A stretch of 64,000 nucleotides of DNA from Gordionus sp. m RMFG-2023. Taxonomy: Eukaryota > Nematomorpha > Gordioida > Chordodea > Parachordodidae. The notes beneath the pieces were generated by a model, which saw only the letters and a list, made by a program, of their open reading frames with translations, searched no databases and was not told where the DNA came from. Positions 1-11,498 of the stretch are shown in pieces. The stretch covers positions 57,808,954 to 57,872,953 of the forward strand of contig NC_088776.1 of the NCBI RefSeq assembly GCF_954871325.1, read 5' to 3'. Positions within the stretch are counted from its first letter, which is position 1. Each line of letters opens with the position of its first letter. A program made the translations under genes and the position numbers.

Positions 1-252
1 AGATTTTGGAAAATGTGGAAGGTAACGGAAAACTAGAAACGCGGAAATCACAAAGATCTAGGAAACCTACAAATCGGCTGATTGAGGAGTTGTAAGATCA
101 TATGTGTGGGGATATGTTATAAATGAGATATATTATATATATTATTAATGTTATAAATGTCATATACAAAATATCATCGTGATGATGGACATCAATCATA
201 TATATATACCAATTGTCATGTGCTAGAATAATTGATTTTACATATACATATT
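1..252. other. AT-rich DNA, no gene seen
   Basis: Low-complexity AT-rich sequence up to the target-site duplication of the Merlin-type element. No open frame or RNA gene is apparent. Confidence 0.5.
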
Positions 253-260
253 TAATAAAG

Positions 261-1742
261 GGTTACTGCCACTCTCGGGGGGTATATTATTTTTATTTTA
301 TTTTATTTTTTTTATGTTATTTTATTTTTTTTATGTTATTTTATTTTTATAATATTTTTTTTTATGTTATTTTTTTTATAATACTGTTTTTTATGTTTTA
401 TTTAAGATATTTTTAGGAGAATTTTGCCTACAAATTTAATTTTTTTGTGGTAAAATATAGGAATTCTTAATTCCACATATAAGATATTTTTAGAAGATTT
501 TGCACAAATATAATTTTTTTGTGGTAAAATGTAGGAATTCTTAATTCCGCATATTTAAGATATTTTTAGGAGTTTGCCTACAAATTAATTTTTTATTTAA
601 GATATTTTAAAATAATTTTTCCTATAAATTTTTATTTAAGATATTTTAAAAAAGTTTTTCTACAAAATTTTGTAATATGGGTAAAATATAGGAATCCTTA
701 ATTTAGCAGCGTATGGGGGAGGGAGGGAAGTAGGATAATTTTACCTACAAATTTAATTTTTTATTTAGTGGTAATAGATCAAACCTATTTATCTTAGATA
801 TAATAAGTTAGAACAAGCCAATTATTTCCATTATCGGGTCAATCATTCATGAAATTTTATTGATCCAAATGACAGATCAATCAACTCCCAAAAAGTCGGA
901 AGGCTTTGGCGGGATCTAAAAGCCAACTATAAAAGACATGTGGATAAGGATATTATTCATGAATATCTACTAGAATATAGATATTTTAGAAAATATAGAT
1001 TGTTAAATCATTTTGATATTTTTATTCTTTTATAAATCAAGGAATTAATTTCAATAATATATTTCAATTTAATGAATAAAATTGGGCATTTAATACTATA
1101 TTTCGTGTATAAATTTTAATATATTTACTTGCGCCATTTAATACTATATTTCGAATTAACCCTTCATTAGAGGTTAAAAAAATCACTTTAACTTCAAAGG
1201 TGGGGTCTATTTTATCCCTTATACAAAATTAAAAAAAAATTAAAGACTTAAATAAAAAATTAAATTTGTAGGCAAAATTCTCCTGCTCCCTCCCACATAT
1301 ATAAACGATGCGGAATTAAGAATTCCTATATTTTTTACCCCTAATGCAAAATTTTGTAGTAATAACTTTTTCAAAATATCTTAAATAAAAATTAGTAGAA
1401 AAAACTTTTTTAAAATATCTTAAATAAAAAATTAAATTTGTAGGCAAAATTCTCCTAAAAATATCTTAAATATGCGGAATTAAGAATTCCTATATTTTAC
1501 CACAAAAAAAATTAAATTTTTAGGCAAAATTATCCTAAAAATATCTTAAATATGCGGAATTAAGAATTCCTATATTTTACCACAAAAAAAATTAAATTAG
1601 TAGGCAAAATTATCCTAAAAATATCTTAAATAAAATTAACATAAAAAACAATATTATAAAAAAAAAATAACATAAAAAAATATAATAAAAAAAATAACAT
1701 AAAAAAATAAAAATAATATACCCCCTGAGAGTGGCAGTAACC
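261..1742. mobile_element. Merlin-type DNA transposon with 8-bp TSD
   Basis: The element begins GGTTACTGCCACTCTCGGGG at 261 and ends with the inverted copy (CTGAGAGTGGCAGTAACC) at 1742. It is flanked by a perfect 8-bp direct duplication TAATAAAG at 253-260 and 1743-1750. The inverted arms are several hundred bases long and carry internal subrepeats built on GGAATTCTTAATTCC and TTTAAGATATTTTTAGGAG, so a single strand could fold back almost completely. The centre (about 823-1035) holds a transposase remnant resembling the C-terminus of Merlin/ISXO2-like enzymes. Merlin elements make 8-9 bp duplications, which agrees. It is non-autonomous today. Confidence 0.75.
823..1035 (+). pseudogene. Merlin (ISXO2-like DDE) transposase remnant
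   Basis: A plus-strand frame reads YRVNHS, a stop, then NFIDP, VGRLWRDLKANYKRH and HEYLLEYRYF. This matches the order VNHS..FVDP..ES.WR..K..(Y)LxEF.WR at the C-terminus of ISXO2-like/Merlin DDE transposases. An in-frame TGA splits the VNHS and FIDP blocks, and the N-terminal two thirds are absent or unreadable, so this is a relic. It lies between the long inverted arms of the 261-1742 element. Confidence 0.65.
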
Positions 1743-1750
1743 TAATAAAG

Positions 1751-3045
1751 AAACTGTATAATATAGATTTAATTTTATTATTTAAAAATTAATAAGAATA
1801 TCTAAATTTTTATTAAATGAATACTTAGATCAGATTAATAATACATATAAATTATATTTTCACTATATCAGCTTGCAATCATATTCTGTATTAAAAATAG
1901 AATTTCAATATCACTCACGAAATATTAATTTAGCATTAACAGTTGAAGCTTATTTAACTTATATTATTTAAATTATTATAAAAACCTAATTAAATATATA
2001 AAATAATTTATTAATTGACAATTAACAAATTTAATATTGCAATTAGCCGAGTTCAAAATCACTAATTAACTATTTTATTTATTTTTAAATTTAATTACCA
2101 TGCCTCTTCCTAAAAATATTTTCAAGGTCCAAATAAGTATAATACATTTTTTAATAAAAAGTAAGTAGATATATAGTTTATAATCCTCTATTATATATAA
2201 TAGGTTATAAAATATTAAGTAAAAACTTTTACAAGCGTATTTGACTTTATATAATATATTACAGTTAATATAATAATAAATTTTACTAATAAATGCTTTT
2301 GATAATAAATATAAGTATCAATTTACGTTCAATTCTTTAACGCCATCTATTTATTTAAAAATATTATTAAAAATTAAATATCTTATTATTCATCCCACAA
2401 TGGATATAATATATTAGTTATCATTTCTTATCTTTTTTACGTTTTTTTAGAAAAGCTATTTTTTATTTGAAAACAGTTGAGTTAAATTTTTAATACGAGT
2501 ATATTTTTTATATTAATACAAACTACTATTATTTTAAATTAAAATAATATACCAACTAGAGGTGGTGCGACAATAATATATAAAATCTTAATTGCTTTCC
2601 TCATATCACTCTGGTTTTTATTTTATAGTTACAATTTTCATTTATAATATGGCATAATTGCTTAAAAAAGGCTTCAATATATTTGCATAATTTCTTCTAA
2701 TGATTTTTAGTGTTTTACTTTTCAATTTATCTAATATAATAAATTCTGATATGAGTTAACATCGTGAGTGTCATAGCTATGACTGCAAATTAATCAGAAT
2801 CTATTATTTGTGTGTCTATGTAAGTTAAGGTTATTACTACAGCTGCTGAGAGCATATGATTGCATATTTTAGGTAAGCAATAATAGTCAACTGTGTAATC
2901 GTTTATATATCATTAAAAATGGAAGATAATCTTATGGGAATTTAATATCTCACAATAATTTTCTCGATTACTTATCTAGCTTCCATCATCATGTCATCTA
3001 AGTGGAAGCTCTAACCATCATATAGTTTTATAGTTTGGATTGGTC
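1751..3045. other. AT-rich DNA, no gene seen
   Basis: No convincing exon on either strand. A stretch near 2541-2575 loosely resembles the right end of the Merlin-type element (AAAATAATATACC followed by a GAGGTGGTGCGAC-like sequence), but no partner end or duplication was found. Confidence 0.4.
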
Positions 3046-3135
3046 GTTTATATTTTCTTCTTCAAGAATTGTTGATTTGGTTAGACCTATAAAATTTTCC
3101 TTATTAGTCCATTCTACAAAACATTGTATAAAATA
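3046..3135. repeat. Dispersed repeat, copy 1
   Basis: The sequence TTCAAGAATTGTTGATTTGGTTAGACCTATAAA and its downstream part (TTATTAGTCCATTCTA.AAAACATTGT) recur in the same orientation at 53300-53375 with few differences. It is probably an internal piece of a transposon family. No coding content is seen. Confidence 0.6.
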
Positions 3136-3778
3136 GGAGTTCCAATTACAATATCAAATAACGCCTTTAAAATATAAATAATCTATTATTTAACATGCAT
3201 TTTTTTAAGAATTAATCAAGATTTCATACAATTCATTCTTACCTGTTAAGTTTATTATTATAAAATTTAATTTATTCCCACTATATATAATCCCTCTTCA
3301 ATGTATTCATTGATTGTATTCCAAAAATTAAGATACAATAATATGATAATAATACATTTATTCCCTTAGTTTCCCATTATAATATATTCATTGAGTGTGT
3401 TCCAACCTTTTGAAAAGGTTCGTATATTTAACATTCTAGAGCCCCGTAACCTTTTAACTGATGATCCTCTAAAACTTGACAGTTTCACTGTTATCCCATG
3501 AACCATGGTCAAATTTCTAATTTAGTTTTCATCCTTCCTTCCAATATAAGCAGCACCTGTTGGCAGTGTAGCATGGACTAAAAAAATCAACAAATATAAT
3601 AATCTCGGCAATTTTATATTCTCGCCATAAGTTACTTCCATAAATAGACAGTTTGAGCCCATCATTTTTTTTAAAGAATTTAGCACATAAAATAAACATA
3701 CAAATATCTGAACATTGGGAATTAGTATTCCTTAGACAGAATATACAAATTATATATTTTTTAAATTTTAACCTATTG

Positions 3779-3993
3779 TTCCTTCCTTCCTTCATTCCCC
3801 TTCTTTCCTACCTTCCTTCCTTCCTTCCTTCCTTCCTTCCTTCCTTCCTTCCTTCCTTCCTTCCTTCCTTCCTTCCTTCATTCCCCTTCTTTCCTACCTT
3901 CCTTCCTTCCTTCCTTCCTTCCTTCCTTCCTTCCTTCCTTCCTTCCTTCCTTCCTTCCTTCCTTCCTTCCTTCCTTCCTTCCTTCCTTCCTTT
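3779..3993. repeat. (TTCC)n microsatellite with a duplicated interruption
   Basis: Tetranucleotide CTTC/TTCC array of about 215 bases. It is interrupted twice by the same non-repeat string (CATTCCCCTTCTTTCCTACC), near 3792 and 3876. The array therefore grew in part by duplicating a larger unit. Long serine/leucine/proline-rich frames across it are artefacts. Confidence 0.95.
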
Positions 3994-4021
3994 TCCCTTG
4001 TCTAATTTGTTTTTATTGTAG

Positions 4022-4621
4022 GAAAATTTTTTAAATTATTATATTTTTGATGATTTGTTTTAAAAAAAAGAAGAAAATTAAATATTTTTTTTTTCCCTAC
4101 ATCTATAAAAAAATGCGATTTTTCTTGTTATCTTGTAAATCGAATCAAGGCAAACGGGTTTAGTATAAATCTAATTTGAACCAAAATGAAATAAGGCATT
4201 TGTAATTGAAAATTTTTCGAAATTTTGAAGTCTCTAATAAATTTTAAATTTAATTCAGATCCATTTTATAATCACTATAATAATAAATTCCTCTTTAATT
4301 ATTAAAGTGTTTTAAATTTTATACTGTACTTATATGATAAGTATACAAGTTGTCTATGATATAAATAAGAGAATTCTCGTTAGATGCGAAGCTCTCTAAT
4401 ATCGTATAAATTCTAAAAAAATCTTTAAAAATAAAAATTGCATAAACTGTTCAAAAGCCCAATTTATTGATTATATAAGGAATACATCGATTTAAAAAAA
4501 ACATAATAGGTAAAAGCCAGCAATCATAAAAAATTTAATTATATTGTAATTATAAATGAAATGAAATCACAAATATCAATTATTTATTAAAATATTTATA
4601 AATATAACAACAACAAATTAT
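4022..4621. other. AT-rich DNA, no gene seen
   Basis: Downstream (3') side of the minus-strand exon 4622-4798. It could hold the 3' untranslated region of that gene. No other feature is supported. Confidence 0.4.
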
Positions 4622-4798
4622 TTAATTTTCGCATCGTTTAATTAGTTTAAATGTTGGATCAGTTTGAGTTAGAGCAAAAGACTTGCCTAACTTCAAATTC
4701 TGTATAACTTCAAACGGGGGAAGAATCTTAGTATGATTATTGCCTTCGTTATCCATGTAGTTTATCGAGAATGTTCGATTGTTGAAGCTGATTTGACC
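4622..4798 (-). CDS. Terminal exon of an unrecognised gene
   Basis: Read on the minus strand, an acceptor (TGTCATTTAG|GGTCAA) opens a 177-base phase-0 exon encoding 58 residues and ending in TAA. It begins GQISFNNRTFSINYMDNEG and includes ILPPFEVIQNLKLGKSF. The composition is that of a normal soluble protein and unlike the AT-rich surroundings. It joins in phase with the exon at 8936-9037. I do not recognise the family. The alternation of hydrophobic and polar residues suggests a small beta-rich C-terminal domain, which is only an inference. The intervening 4.1-kb intron would contain a decayed transposase and a decayed retroelement. Confidence 0.5.
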   Translation of the reverse strand, partial: GQISFNNRTFSINYMDNEGNNHTKILPPFEVIQNLKLGKSFALTQTDPTFKLIKRCEN

Positions 4799-5969
4799 CT
4801 AAATGACATATAATATTAAGAAAATTATTCATTTTCTAATTTTTTCATCTTTAAAAATATGTTTTTTTTTGAATTTTTATAAATATCTTCTAAGCTTATC
4901 TTAAAGGTTGCTCCCAAAACCTGTTTGAAAATTTTCAATTTAAAATTTTCACAAATATTTTTTCACTAATAAATTTGAGTCACTGGTTTGAAATTATTCT
5001 ACTGAAAAGTCTTTTAAACAAATTTTTAAAAAGGGTCAATCATTAGTTAAACATTATACGTTCAATATATTTATATATTATTTATAATTAGATTTTTGGT
5101 GATATGTGTATTTCTATTATTATATACATTATTAGTTCCTTTAACTAATAAAAAAATTTTACTAGTATGTAAAAGGTAAGAAAACTAAAATCTAAAATAA
5201 CATAAAATATATGTAATATTTTGGTCAGATAATGTTTGTTATTACAATTTGAAACTGTTTAAATGGAAGGCGTTGGAGAAAAAAAAGCTCAATTTTTTCC
5301 GCATTTATGGGGTATTTGAATTTATTCATGATTAATCTTATTTTTTTAATATTTTAACCTAATATTCATCATATAGATAATTTTCGCCTTTAAGAAAACT
5401 TATTATATTCATTATTTCATTTTTTAAATTAGTTTAACCTAATCTATAAGCAAAATTTCCAAATTACTTAATATTTTTAGAAATATCGGGTTAGGAGTTT
5501 TTAAAAATCGAGTTAACAACAATAGTTTAACCTAATATTCAATCATATACATAATTTCCACATTTAAAAAAAAACTTTATTTTACTTTCACTTGATTTCA
5601 TTCATTAAATAGATCTCTCAGCTGTTAAACTATCATAAATAATTGTTTTTTTTTATAAAATCTTGTATTTATTTATAATCTATATGTTAGCGCGTCATTG
5701 TGTTTTTATCCGGTAATGTGTTATTTTTTTAAAAAAATTTGTTAAAAATCAACTAACAATAAAAAGGGGTAAATATAATAAAGTTTTATTTTAATTTAAT
5801 ACATATTGAAATTAAATATGAACAAGTAATTAATTAACAAGATTAATCGTTGAAAAGAAATGTGTTGGAAATTTTTTTAATTTTTCTTAAATAATAAAAA
5901 AAAATGTATATAGAATCTTTATTATCCTATTAATTTTTCCAATTTAAATGAAAACTCCAATCTTCGTCG
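4799..5969. other. Putative intron DNA, nothing seen
   Basis: AT-rich sequence between the terminal exon at 4622-4798 and the broken transposase. No open frame, repeat family or RNA gene was recognised. Confidence 0.35.
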
Positions 5970-7125
5970 AGAATTCAAAGACCAAAAAGAATACACAAAT
6001 ATAATAAAGAAAAAATAGATATAGTTACTAAAATGTTATCAATGCCTGAAAGAGAACAGATGAAAATTAAAGACATTGCAAAATACGTCGAAATGTCTAC
6101 AGCATCAGTTCATAAATTTAGACGGGACACATTCCCAGATATAAACGGAGATCCCTTAAAAGAATATAATATTTGAAAAAGAGGAAGTAAAAAAAAGATA
6201 CTTCCATAATTGAAAAACGCATCATGAATTTATTGATGGATAGTAATACTCTTACTATCCAGCTGTTGTTAAACGGCTCGATTTAAGCCGATTTTTAAAA
6301 ACGGCTAACTCAATATTTTAGCCAGAAAAACATTTCCTAAGCCCCAAGATTTCGCTAATAGATGTCTAAATTTTAGTTCCTTCTACAAACAAAATCTTCA
6401 GATCTTGCGAATATTATTCTCGGTTAAATATGAGTTAGCCGTTTTTAATAATCGGCTCAAAACCAGCTGTTTAACAACACTACCAGCAGATAATAGAAAA
6501 TTTACCTCCTGGTAGTCTAAAAACGAAAATAACAATTAGCAAATATATAAAAAATATAGGTTGGTCGAAAAAAAAGAGCTGACAAGAAGCCTGATAGAAG
6601 AAATACTCCTGGGGCATTCAATATTCGACAAATATATTGTGTAAAGATTCTAAATACCCCAAGAGGAAAATTATATTTTTAGATGAAACTGGAATAAACT
6701 TGCAGGTTGTACCAATCTACGCCTGGGCACCATACAATGTCCGTCAAATAATAAAAATTCCATCCTCTAAGGGTAAAAATGTAAGCATACTTTGTCCATT
6801 GGAATTGGAGGGGTAATCCATTATAAAATAATCGAACGAGCTTATAATGGGTGGTTATTCCGTGATTTTATGACAGAGCTTATCAGTGTCTTACCACCAG
6901 ATGTAATTATTGTAATGGATAATGCAACTATCCATAGAGGCCATCTTATCGATGCATATAAGATAGGATTGAATATCTACCACCATATTTACCTCAGCTA
7001 AATCCCATATTTTTTTTGAGTCTTGAAAAATAAATATCGAGCAATAAACCCCCGCCCTAATTCAAGAGATGAAATTATTGGGTCAGCTCTTACACGGATT
7101 TATTCCTTATGATTTTACTAACTTT
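5970..7125 (+). pseudogene. IS630/Tc1-mariner-like transposase, broken
   Basis: Translation in changing frames gives an N-terminal helix-turn-helix segment (IKDIAKYVEMSTASVHKFRR, about 6063-6122). A DDE-fold catalytic region follows: KIIFLDETGINLQ near 6670-6708, then WAPYN, VIHYKIIERAYNGWLF, and IIVMDNATIHRG near 6907-6942, and LNPIFF about 7000. The first D lies in LDETG and the second in MDNA. Several frameshifts and stops are present, and a 219-bp palindromic MITE interrupts the frame at 6264-6482. It is inactive and lies inside the intron of the unrecognised minus-strand gene. Confidence 0.8.
6264..6482. mobile_element. Palindromic MITE (family P), inserted in transposase
   Basis: The ends TGTTGTTAAACGGCTCGATT and the inverted CAGCTGTTTAACAACACTA flank arms with TTTTTAAAAACGGCTAACTCA. 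The element interrupts the mariner-like reading frame: CTATCCAG on the left, CTACCAGC on the right. This is the clearest dated insertion of the commonest MITE family in the window. Confidence 0.8.
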
Positions 7126-7142
7126 TACAATCACATAAAACT

Positions 7143-7790
7143 CATTCTATAAAAAGAGAAGTCAGACTACAAGTTCCCCAAAGAACATGAATAATTATAT
7201 TTTAAAATGGCAATCTGAATATTTTGTTTAAAATAAAATACTCTTTAGGCTCTGATGTAAGGACATTTTACCTTTTAAAAAAATCTCAAATTTCCGCTTG
7301 ACATATGTCTTAGAGAAGAGGTAGTAAAAAAAAAATGTATAATTTGATAACTTTAAATATTAAATTGTTCGAATATATCAACCTGGTTAAAATTTACATT
7401 TTTTGGAATTTAAGAAACCCATATGAAGTTCTAAATTAAAGATTTACCTAAAGACCAAGATACAAAATTAAATCATCTGGCCTTAGGCCATAATCTAATG
7501 ATAAATTAGCAGGCTCCAGGATGTTATTCGGACCCTCGTAAGAGAACGGCTATTAACCAAATTGATCGCTGTGTGCCTTGCATGTCGCCTTGACTATATA
7601 TACAACCATGTTTCCTATTGGAATCAACTAATATTTTACATTTTATGCATGGCTTATGGCCTTGATTATTCATCTGATAAGAGGTTTCCTTGGTTACGAC
7701 TTGATAATGCTTCCAACTTTTATAACCAATAATACACTCAGCATTTTGCGATGATCAAATATATTCCAAAGAGGGGTTTGATAAGAGTAT
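7143..7790 (-). pseudogene. Non-LTR retroelement C-terminal fragment, copy 2
   Basis: The reverse complement aligns over its length with the downstream part of the element at 11490-14122. Shared blocks include AATGTAAAATATTAGTTGA, TGTATATATAGTCAAGGC, CATCCTGGAGCCT and the tail GAACTTGTAGTC. It carries many indels and has no intact frame. It lacks the 845-bp hAT insertion present in the other copy, so it preserves the uninterrupted 3' end (TATAATTATTCATGTTC). Confidence 0.7.
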
Positions 7791-8481
7791 TTTAAAAATT
7801 TTATAATTAAAGGTTCTTGCTATGTAAAAACTATGAGTAAAAGAGCGAAAATTGAATCATGAATAAGACTTTTAGGGTTAATTAAAAATGGGAAATAAGT
7901 GGGTCGAAAACAGTCAATCCCCCCCCCTCCCGCTGAGTTTTTATTAAATAATAAACTGTTATAATAAGATGTTCCTTGGCAATTTTGAATAAATTGGATT
8001 TTAAAGGAGTGGTTAGATCTTCATCGAAAGCCTGAGGATGCAATTCTTTTAATAGAGTGAAAGTATGTTCATCATTTGATTTAATAAAACTCTCGACGAG
8101 CAATTAACCAATATAATATATGATTATACGGATTATAAAAGGGATTTTTAATCACATATATACGATCATTTTTACATAATCGATTTGCATTTATACGAGA
8201 ATACTTAACATTTTTAAAACAATAATTTCATTCACGGTAAATTGTAATATTAAGGGATAGGTAATCTATATTTAATCGACATTTCCGCCAACAGATTGTT
8301 TTTTAATTTAAAAAAGAAGAGTACAATAATTGATTCTATTAGCATTTTTAAAATTTAAATTTAAAAAAAAAATCCAATTTTGCGGGAAATGTATCTAGCA
8401 AACATAAAATAGCTAACCCCACAAATTTCTGACAACTTCAAAATTGGTGAAGGTAGCCTTGCTTGCAATATATAATAGTAT
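7791..8481. other. AT-rich DNA, no clear gene
   Basis: A minus-strand open stretch at 7882-8103 may continue the 5' side of the decayed retroelement, but I could not align it convincingly. Otherwise nothing is seen. Confidence 0.3.
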
Positions 8482-8888
8482 CAGTGGCGTAGCTACGAGG
8501 GTGGTTTTCGGGTTTGGACCCCTCCCAGAGCAAATTTTTTTTTAGATTATACGTTCAAAAGACTTAAAAGTGACTTTGTTAAATACAATTAATATTTATA
8601 TTTTTCTGGTTTTGATGTTTGTGAAAGGATATTATATTACTATTGAATTTATTATGGGTAGTATTATTATAAAGTCATTGAGAATAATCTACTAAATTAT
8701 AATAACATTATTCATGCATTTAAAAATATTTATATATATTGTCGAAGATGTGGTTATGATTTTTAAGATAAACCCGGCCGAAGGCCGAGCAAAAGGGCCA
8801 AAGGACCGTTAAAGGGGTCTGGGGGCGAAGCCCCCAGGATTTTATATGTATGGACCCCCTCTAAGGAAAATTCCTAGTTACGCCACTG
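8482..8888 (+). mobile_element. hAT MITE (CAGTGGCGTAGC ends), copy 1, 8-bp TSD
   Basis: Starts CAGTGGCGTAGCTACGAGGG and ends CTAGTTACGCCACTG. A perfect 8-bp duplication AATAGTAT lies at 8474-8481 and 8889-8896. It is 407 bp, non-coding, with a GC-rich patch (CTGGGGGCGAAGCCCCCAGG) near 8819-8838 that is a perfect hairpin. A second copy in inverse orientation lies at 40265-40660. End sequence and duplication length fit the hAT superfamily. Confidence 0.85.
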
Positions 8889-8935
8889 AATAGTATATTT
8901 TAAAAAAATGAGACACTGGTTATTATAATATTTAC

Positions 8936-9037
8936 CTTCTTGAAATTGTTCATCTCTATGTCCTTCGACTTTCCGGTCTTAAGATTTATTGTGCTTGCAA
9001 TTACGCTCTTCCTTTTTTTCAGTACTTCAATATTTAT
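8936..9037 (-). CDS. Internal exon of an unrecognised gene
   Basis: On the minus strand an acceptor (TTTTTTACCCTAG|ATAAAT) and a donor (AAGAAG|GTAAATATT) bound a 102-base exon in phase 0/0. It encodes 34 residues beginning INIEVLKKRKSVIASTINL and ending IEMNNFKK. Phase and strand fit a join to the terminal exon at 4622-4798. The hAT MITE copy 1 ends only 47 bases downstream of the donor. Exons further 5' were not identified, and the family is not recognised. Confidence 0.5.
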
Positions 9038-9107
9038 CTAGGGTAAAAAAGTAAGATATAAATTATACGCTTAGGCCATTAATTAATGTTTAAAAATCGA
9101 TTTCTAA

Positions 9108-9446
9108 GGCCTCATTTATATTAAACGCGTTGTGTTCAAGCGTTGCTTTATTTAACGCAGTATCATAACAAAATGAAGCTAAATATAAATTTAATAATAT
9201 TAAGCGTTGTAATTATAACGCTATGATAAAATTTGAAAAACATAAGTTGTGATGTACGTTGATAAAAAAATATGCGATATGATTATACAAATAATGGCAA
9301 ATTCGATAAAAAGGCTCATGAGTTTTCTAAAATATTTTATCGCTATTTAAGCTTTAGCTTAATTTATTTTTAAACTTAATCAGCTATGATAACGTTGCGT
9401 TAAATAACGCAACGCTCGAAGATAACGCTTTTACTATAAATGCAGC
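9108..9446. mobile_element. MITE with about 60-bp inverted ends
   Basis: The left end GGCCTCATTTATATTAAACG and the right end (inverse of GCTGCATTTATAGTAAAAGC) match imperfectly over roughly 60 bases. Both contain GCGTTGCxTTATTTAACGCA. The middle is AT-rich and non-coding. A duplication at the borders was not clear, so the superfamily is unassigned. Confidence 0.6.
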
Positions 9447-10756
9447 AATACCAAAAATGTTTATGTTCAATCTAGTTATCAGGTTAGGGCCAATTACATT
9501 GATACTAACGGATAACGAATCATTTTATTAAAAGCATATAGTTAGACTCCGTTGAAAGACATGTCGTACGCAAGTCACATATCGTTTTGCCCGTCATATC
9601 TCATCTAAATGTCTCTCAATGGCCGACTTAAATGTGTAATAACACTTTTTAATATTTGAATGAATGTTGTTAAAACTCACATTCGAAAAATAACTAGTTA
9701 CCGTTTTTAGCATCCTTAAAAGGAAAACTATTTAGAGAAGCTAACTAGTCTTCACATATTTTAAACACAAAATATTGATTATGACGGGTATCAAATATAG
9801 AAACTATTTATAATATATTTTTTTACTGAAATAATGATATACTAACTTTAATTAATCACATAATAAATCAATTCATATACAAATAAATCATATAAAATAT
9901 TTAATATAATAAAAATTCAATTTATAAATTAAAATAAGGTTTCAAAAATGACCCTCTAAATACGTCACTTAAAACTACCTATCTATAGGTTATATTTCTC
10001 GTTTTCTTCTACATTAATTCCTATCCACACTTTAAAAGCAATTTTTGAAGGTCAAATTTTCAATATGAAAACATTTATAAATGAAAATGACTAGATTATT
10101 TGTTTACAAACACGAATAATACATAGATTATTAATAAGCTACTTTTTTTTTACTATAACAAATATTAAAATAATTGTCAGCAGTTTTTATTTTTCACGCT
10201 TGAAAAAATTATCAGAGTAACATAATTTATGACTAATAAATCGTTTTTTTTAAGAGTAAATTTAGGGATGAGTCTTGAAAATTCATAATTGGAAGAGATT
10301 GTGATAATTATTTGTTCCAGTATATTCCCATTCCGATGGCAAGCGTTTCGTCGAGATCGTAAAACGCCGAAAGGTTCCGATAATCGACTGGCGAATAGTA
10401 GGCGTTCCAAAGGTAATCGTTCCAAACAACTTAAAAAAATATAATTCGAATAATATTTATAGCTTTTGTCAAATAATGTCCTTCTTTAGAAACAGTTAGT
10501 AATTATATTCAAAAATATGAGAGGTGACCCATTAATTTGTAAATTAAATGACTGTCAACCACTCCCAAAGCATTTCTTACAAATATTTATAAGTTAGAAC
10601 ATAAATTTAAACTAAGTATTTCTGTGCCAGGGTCGATGATATATAACACTTATTTAGACTAATAATTTATTTATTAGCTGGTGATACCCCATTTTATTTT
10701 TACTTTTTCTAGCTATGAATAACTCCGATTTTTAACGGTTTAAAATGCGAAACCAA
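9447..10756. other. No supported gene
   Basis: A segment at 9550-9640 has short imperfect inverted repeats (ACTCCGTTGAAAGACAT against ATGTCTCTCAATGGCCGACT) and may be a small MITE. At 10310-10425 all three minus-strand frames stay open after a TTTTTTTAAG acceptor. The stretch is built on repeated GGAACG/CGTTCC, so I do not call an exon. The remainder is AT-rich. Confidence 0.35.
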
Positions 10757-10840
10757 AATGGCGGACTTGTGTTGATACACATTTAAATGAATGAATCGCC
10801 AGGCTAGATGTTAATATACGTCATTGGCCATGGCCAGATT
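10757..10840. repeat. Half of the ATGGCGG long-TIR MITE family
   Basis: AAAATGGCGGACTTGTGTTG through AATGAATCGCCAGGC to ACGTCATTGGCC resembles one arm of the complete element at 22651-22968. No matching second arm is present nearby. Confidence 0.5.
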
Positions 10841-11489
10841 TTAAAATGGGATCCTTAATTATAAATTTAAAAAAGTAGACGCCATCTTTTGTTACCATCT
10901 GAAAAGCATTATGTTAAATGAGTAGAAAAATTAAGAGACCCATTATTGAGCCATGAGAGCTCCTGGATTTCTCTAGACAATTTATTTATGGTCAACCGTG
11001 AACTACCCACCCCCCCCCCCAACCTTAGTAAACCTGAGAAATCGTTATTAGAAATGATCATCATTATCATTACTTTTCAAACAAAAACCTTCGATAATCT
11101 AAGTTACTACTTAAAAGTTGTCTAGATATGATCAAATAATTTTATTCTCCTAAATTTAATCTGCTGGTGTATGCGTAAAATCTGACTGCTGCCTCACCTT
11201 GAAACTAGAAAGGTTGTGTGCGATGCGCAAACATTCAATAACAATTATAGGGGACATGGAGTAGTTTTGTCCCGGGGAAGGTAATTTTTTCTAGAATGAT
11301 TTTAAAACTAACAAACATTGATATTTGATCTTTTAAACCATAAATGTATTTTGATAAGATACTTCAATGGTTCTAAAATACTTTACACATGTATCCACTT
11401 GAAAAGTTTTAAATGCAAAATTAAATTTTAACGCGTCGAAACTTTTTTAATTTTTTACATTTTTACAAAATTAATTTTATATTATAAAA
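10841..11489. other. No supported gene
   Basis: AT-rich sequence with a short poly-C run near 11011-11020. Nothing recognisable lies upstream of the truncated retroelement. Confidence 0.35.
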
Positions 11490-11498
11490 TGATTATAG

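Noticed and set aside
213..416. Open frame of 67 codons with aromatic-rich sequence
   Set aside because: It reads across the AT-rich inverted arm of the Merlin-type element and has no protein-like composition.
3653..4021. Long Leu/Pro/Ser-Phe frame
   Set aside because: Translation of the TTCC microsatellite.
10177..10425. Possible exon with all three minus-strand frames open
   Set aside because: Built on GGAACG/CGTTCC repeats, no preferred frame and no convincing donor.
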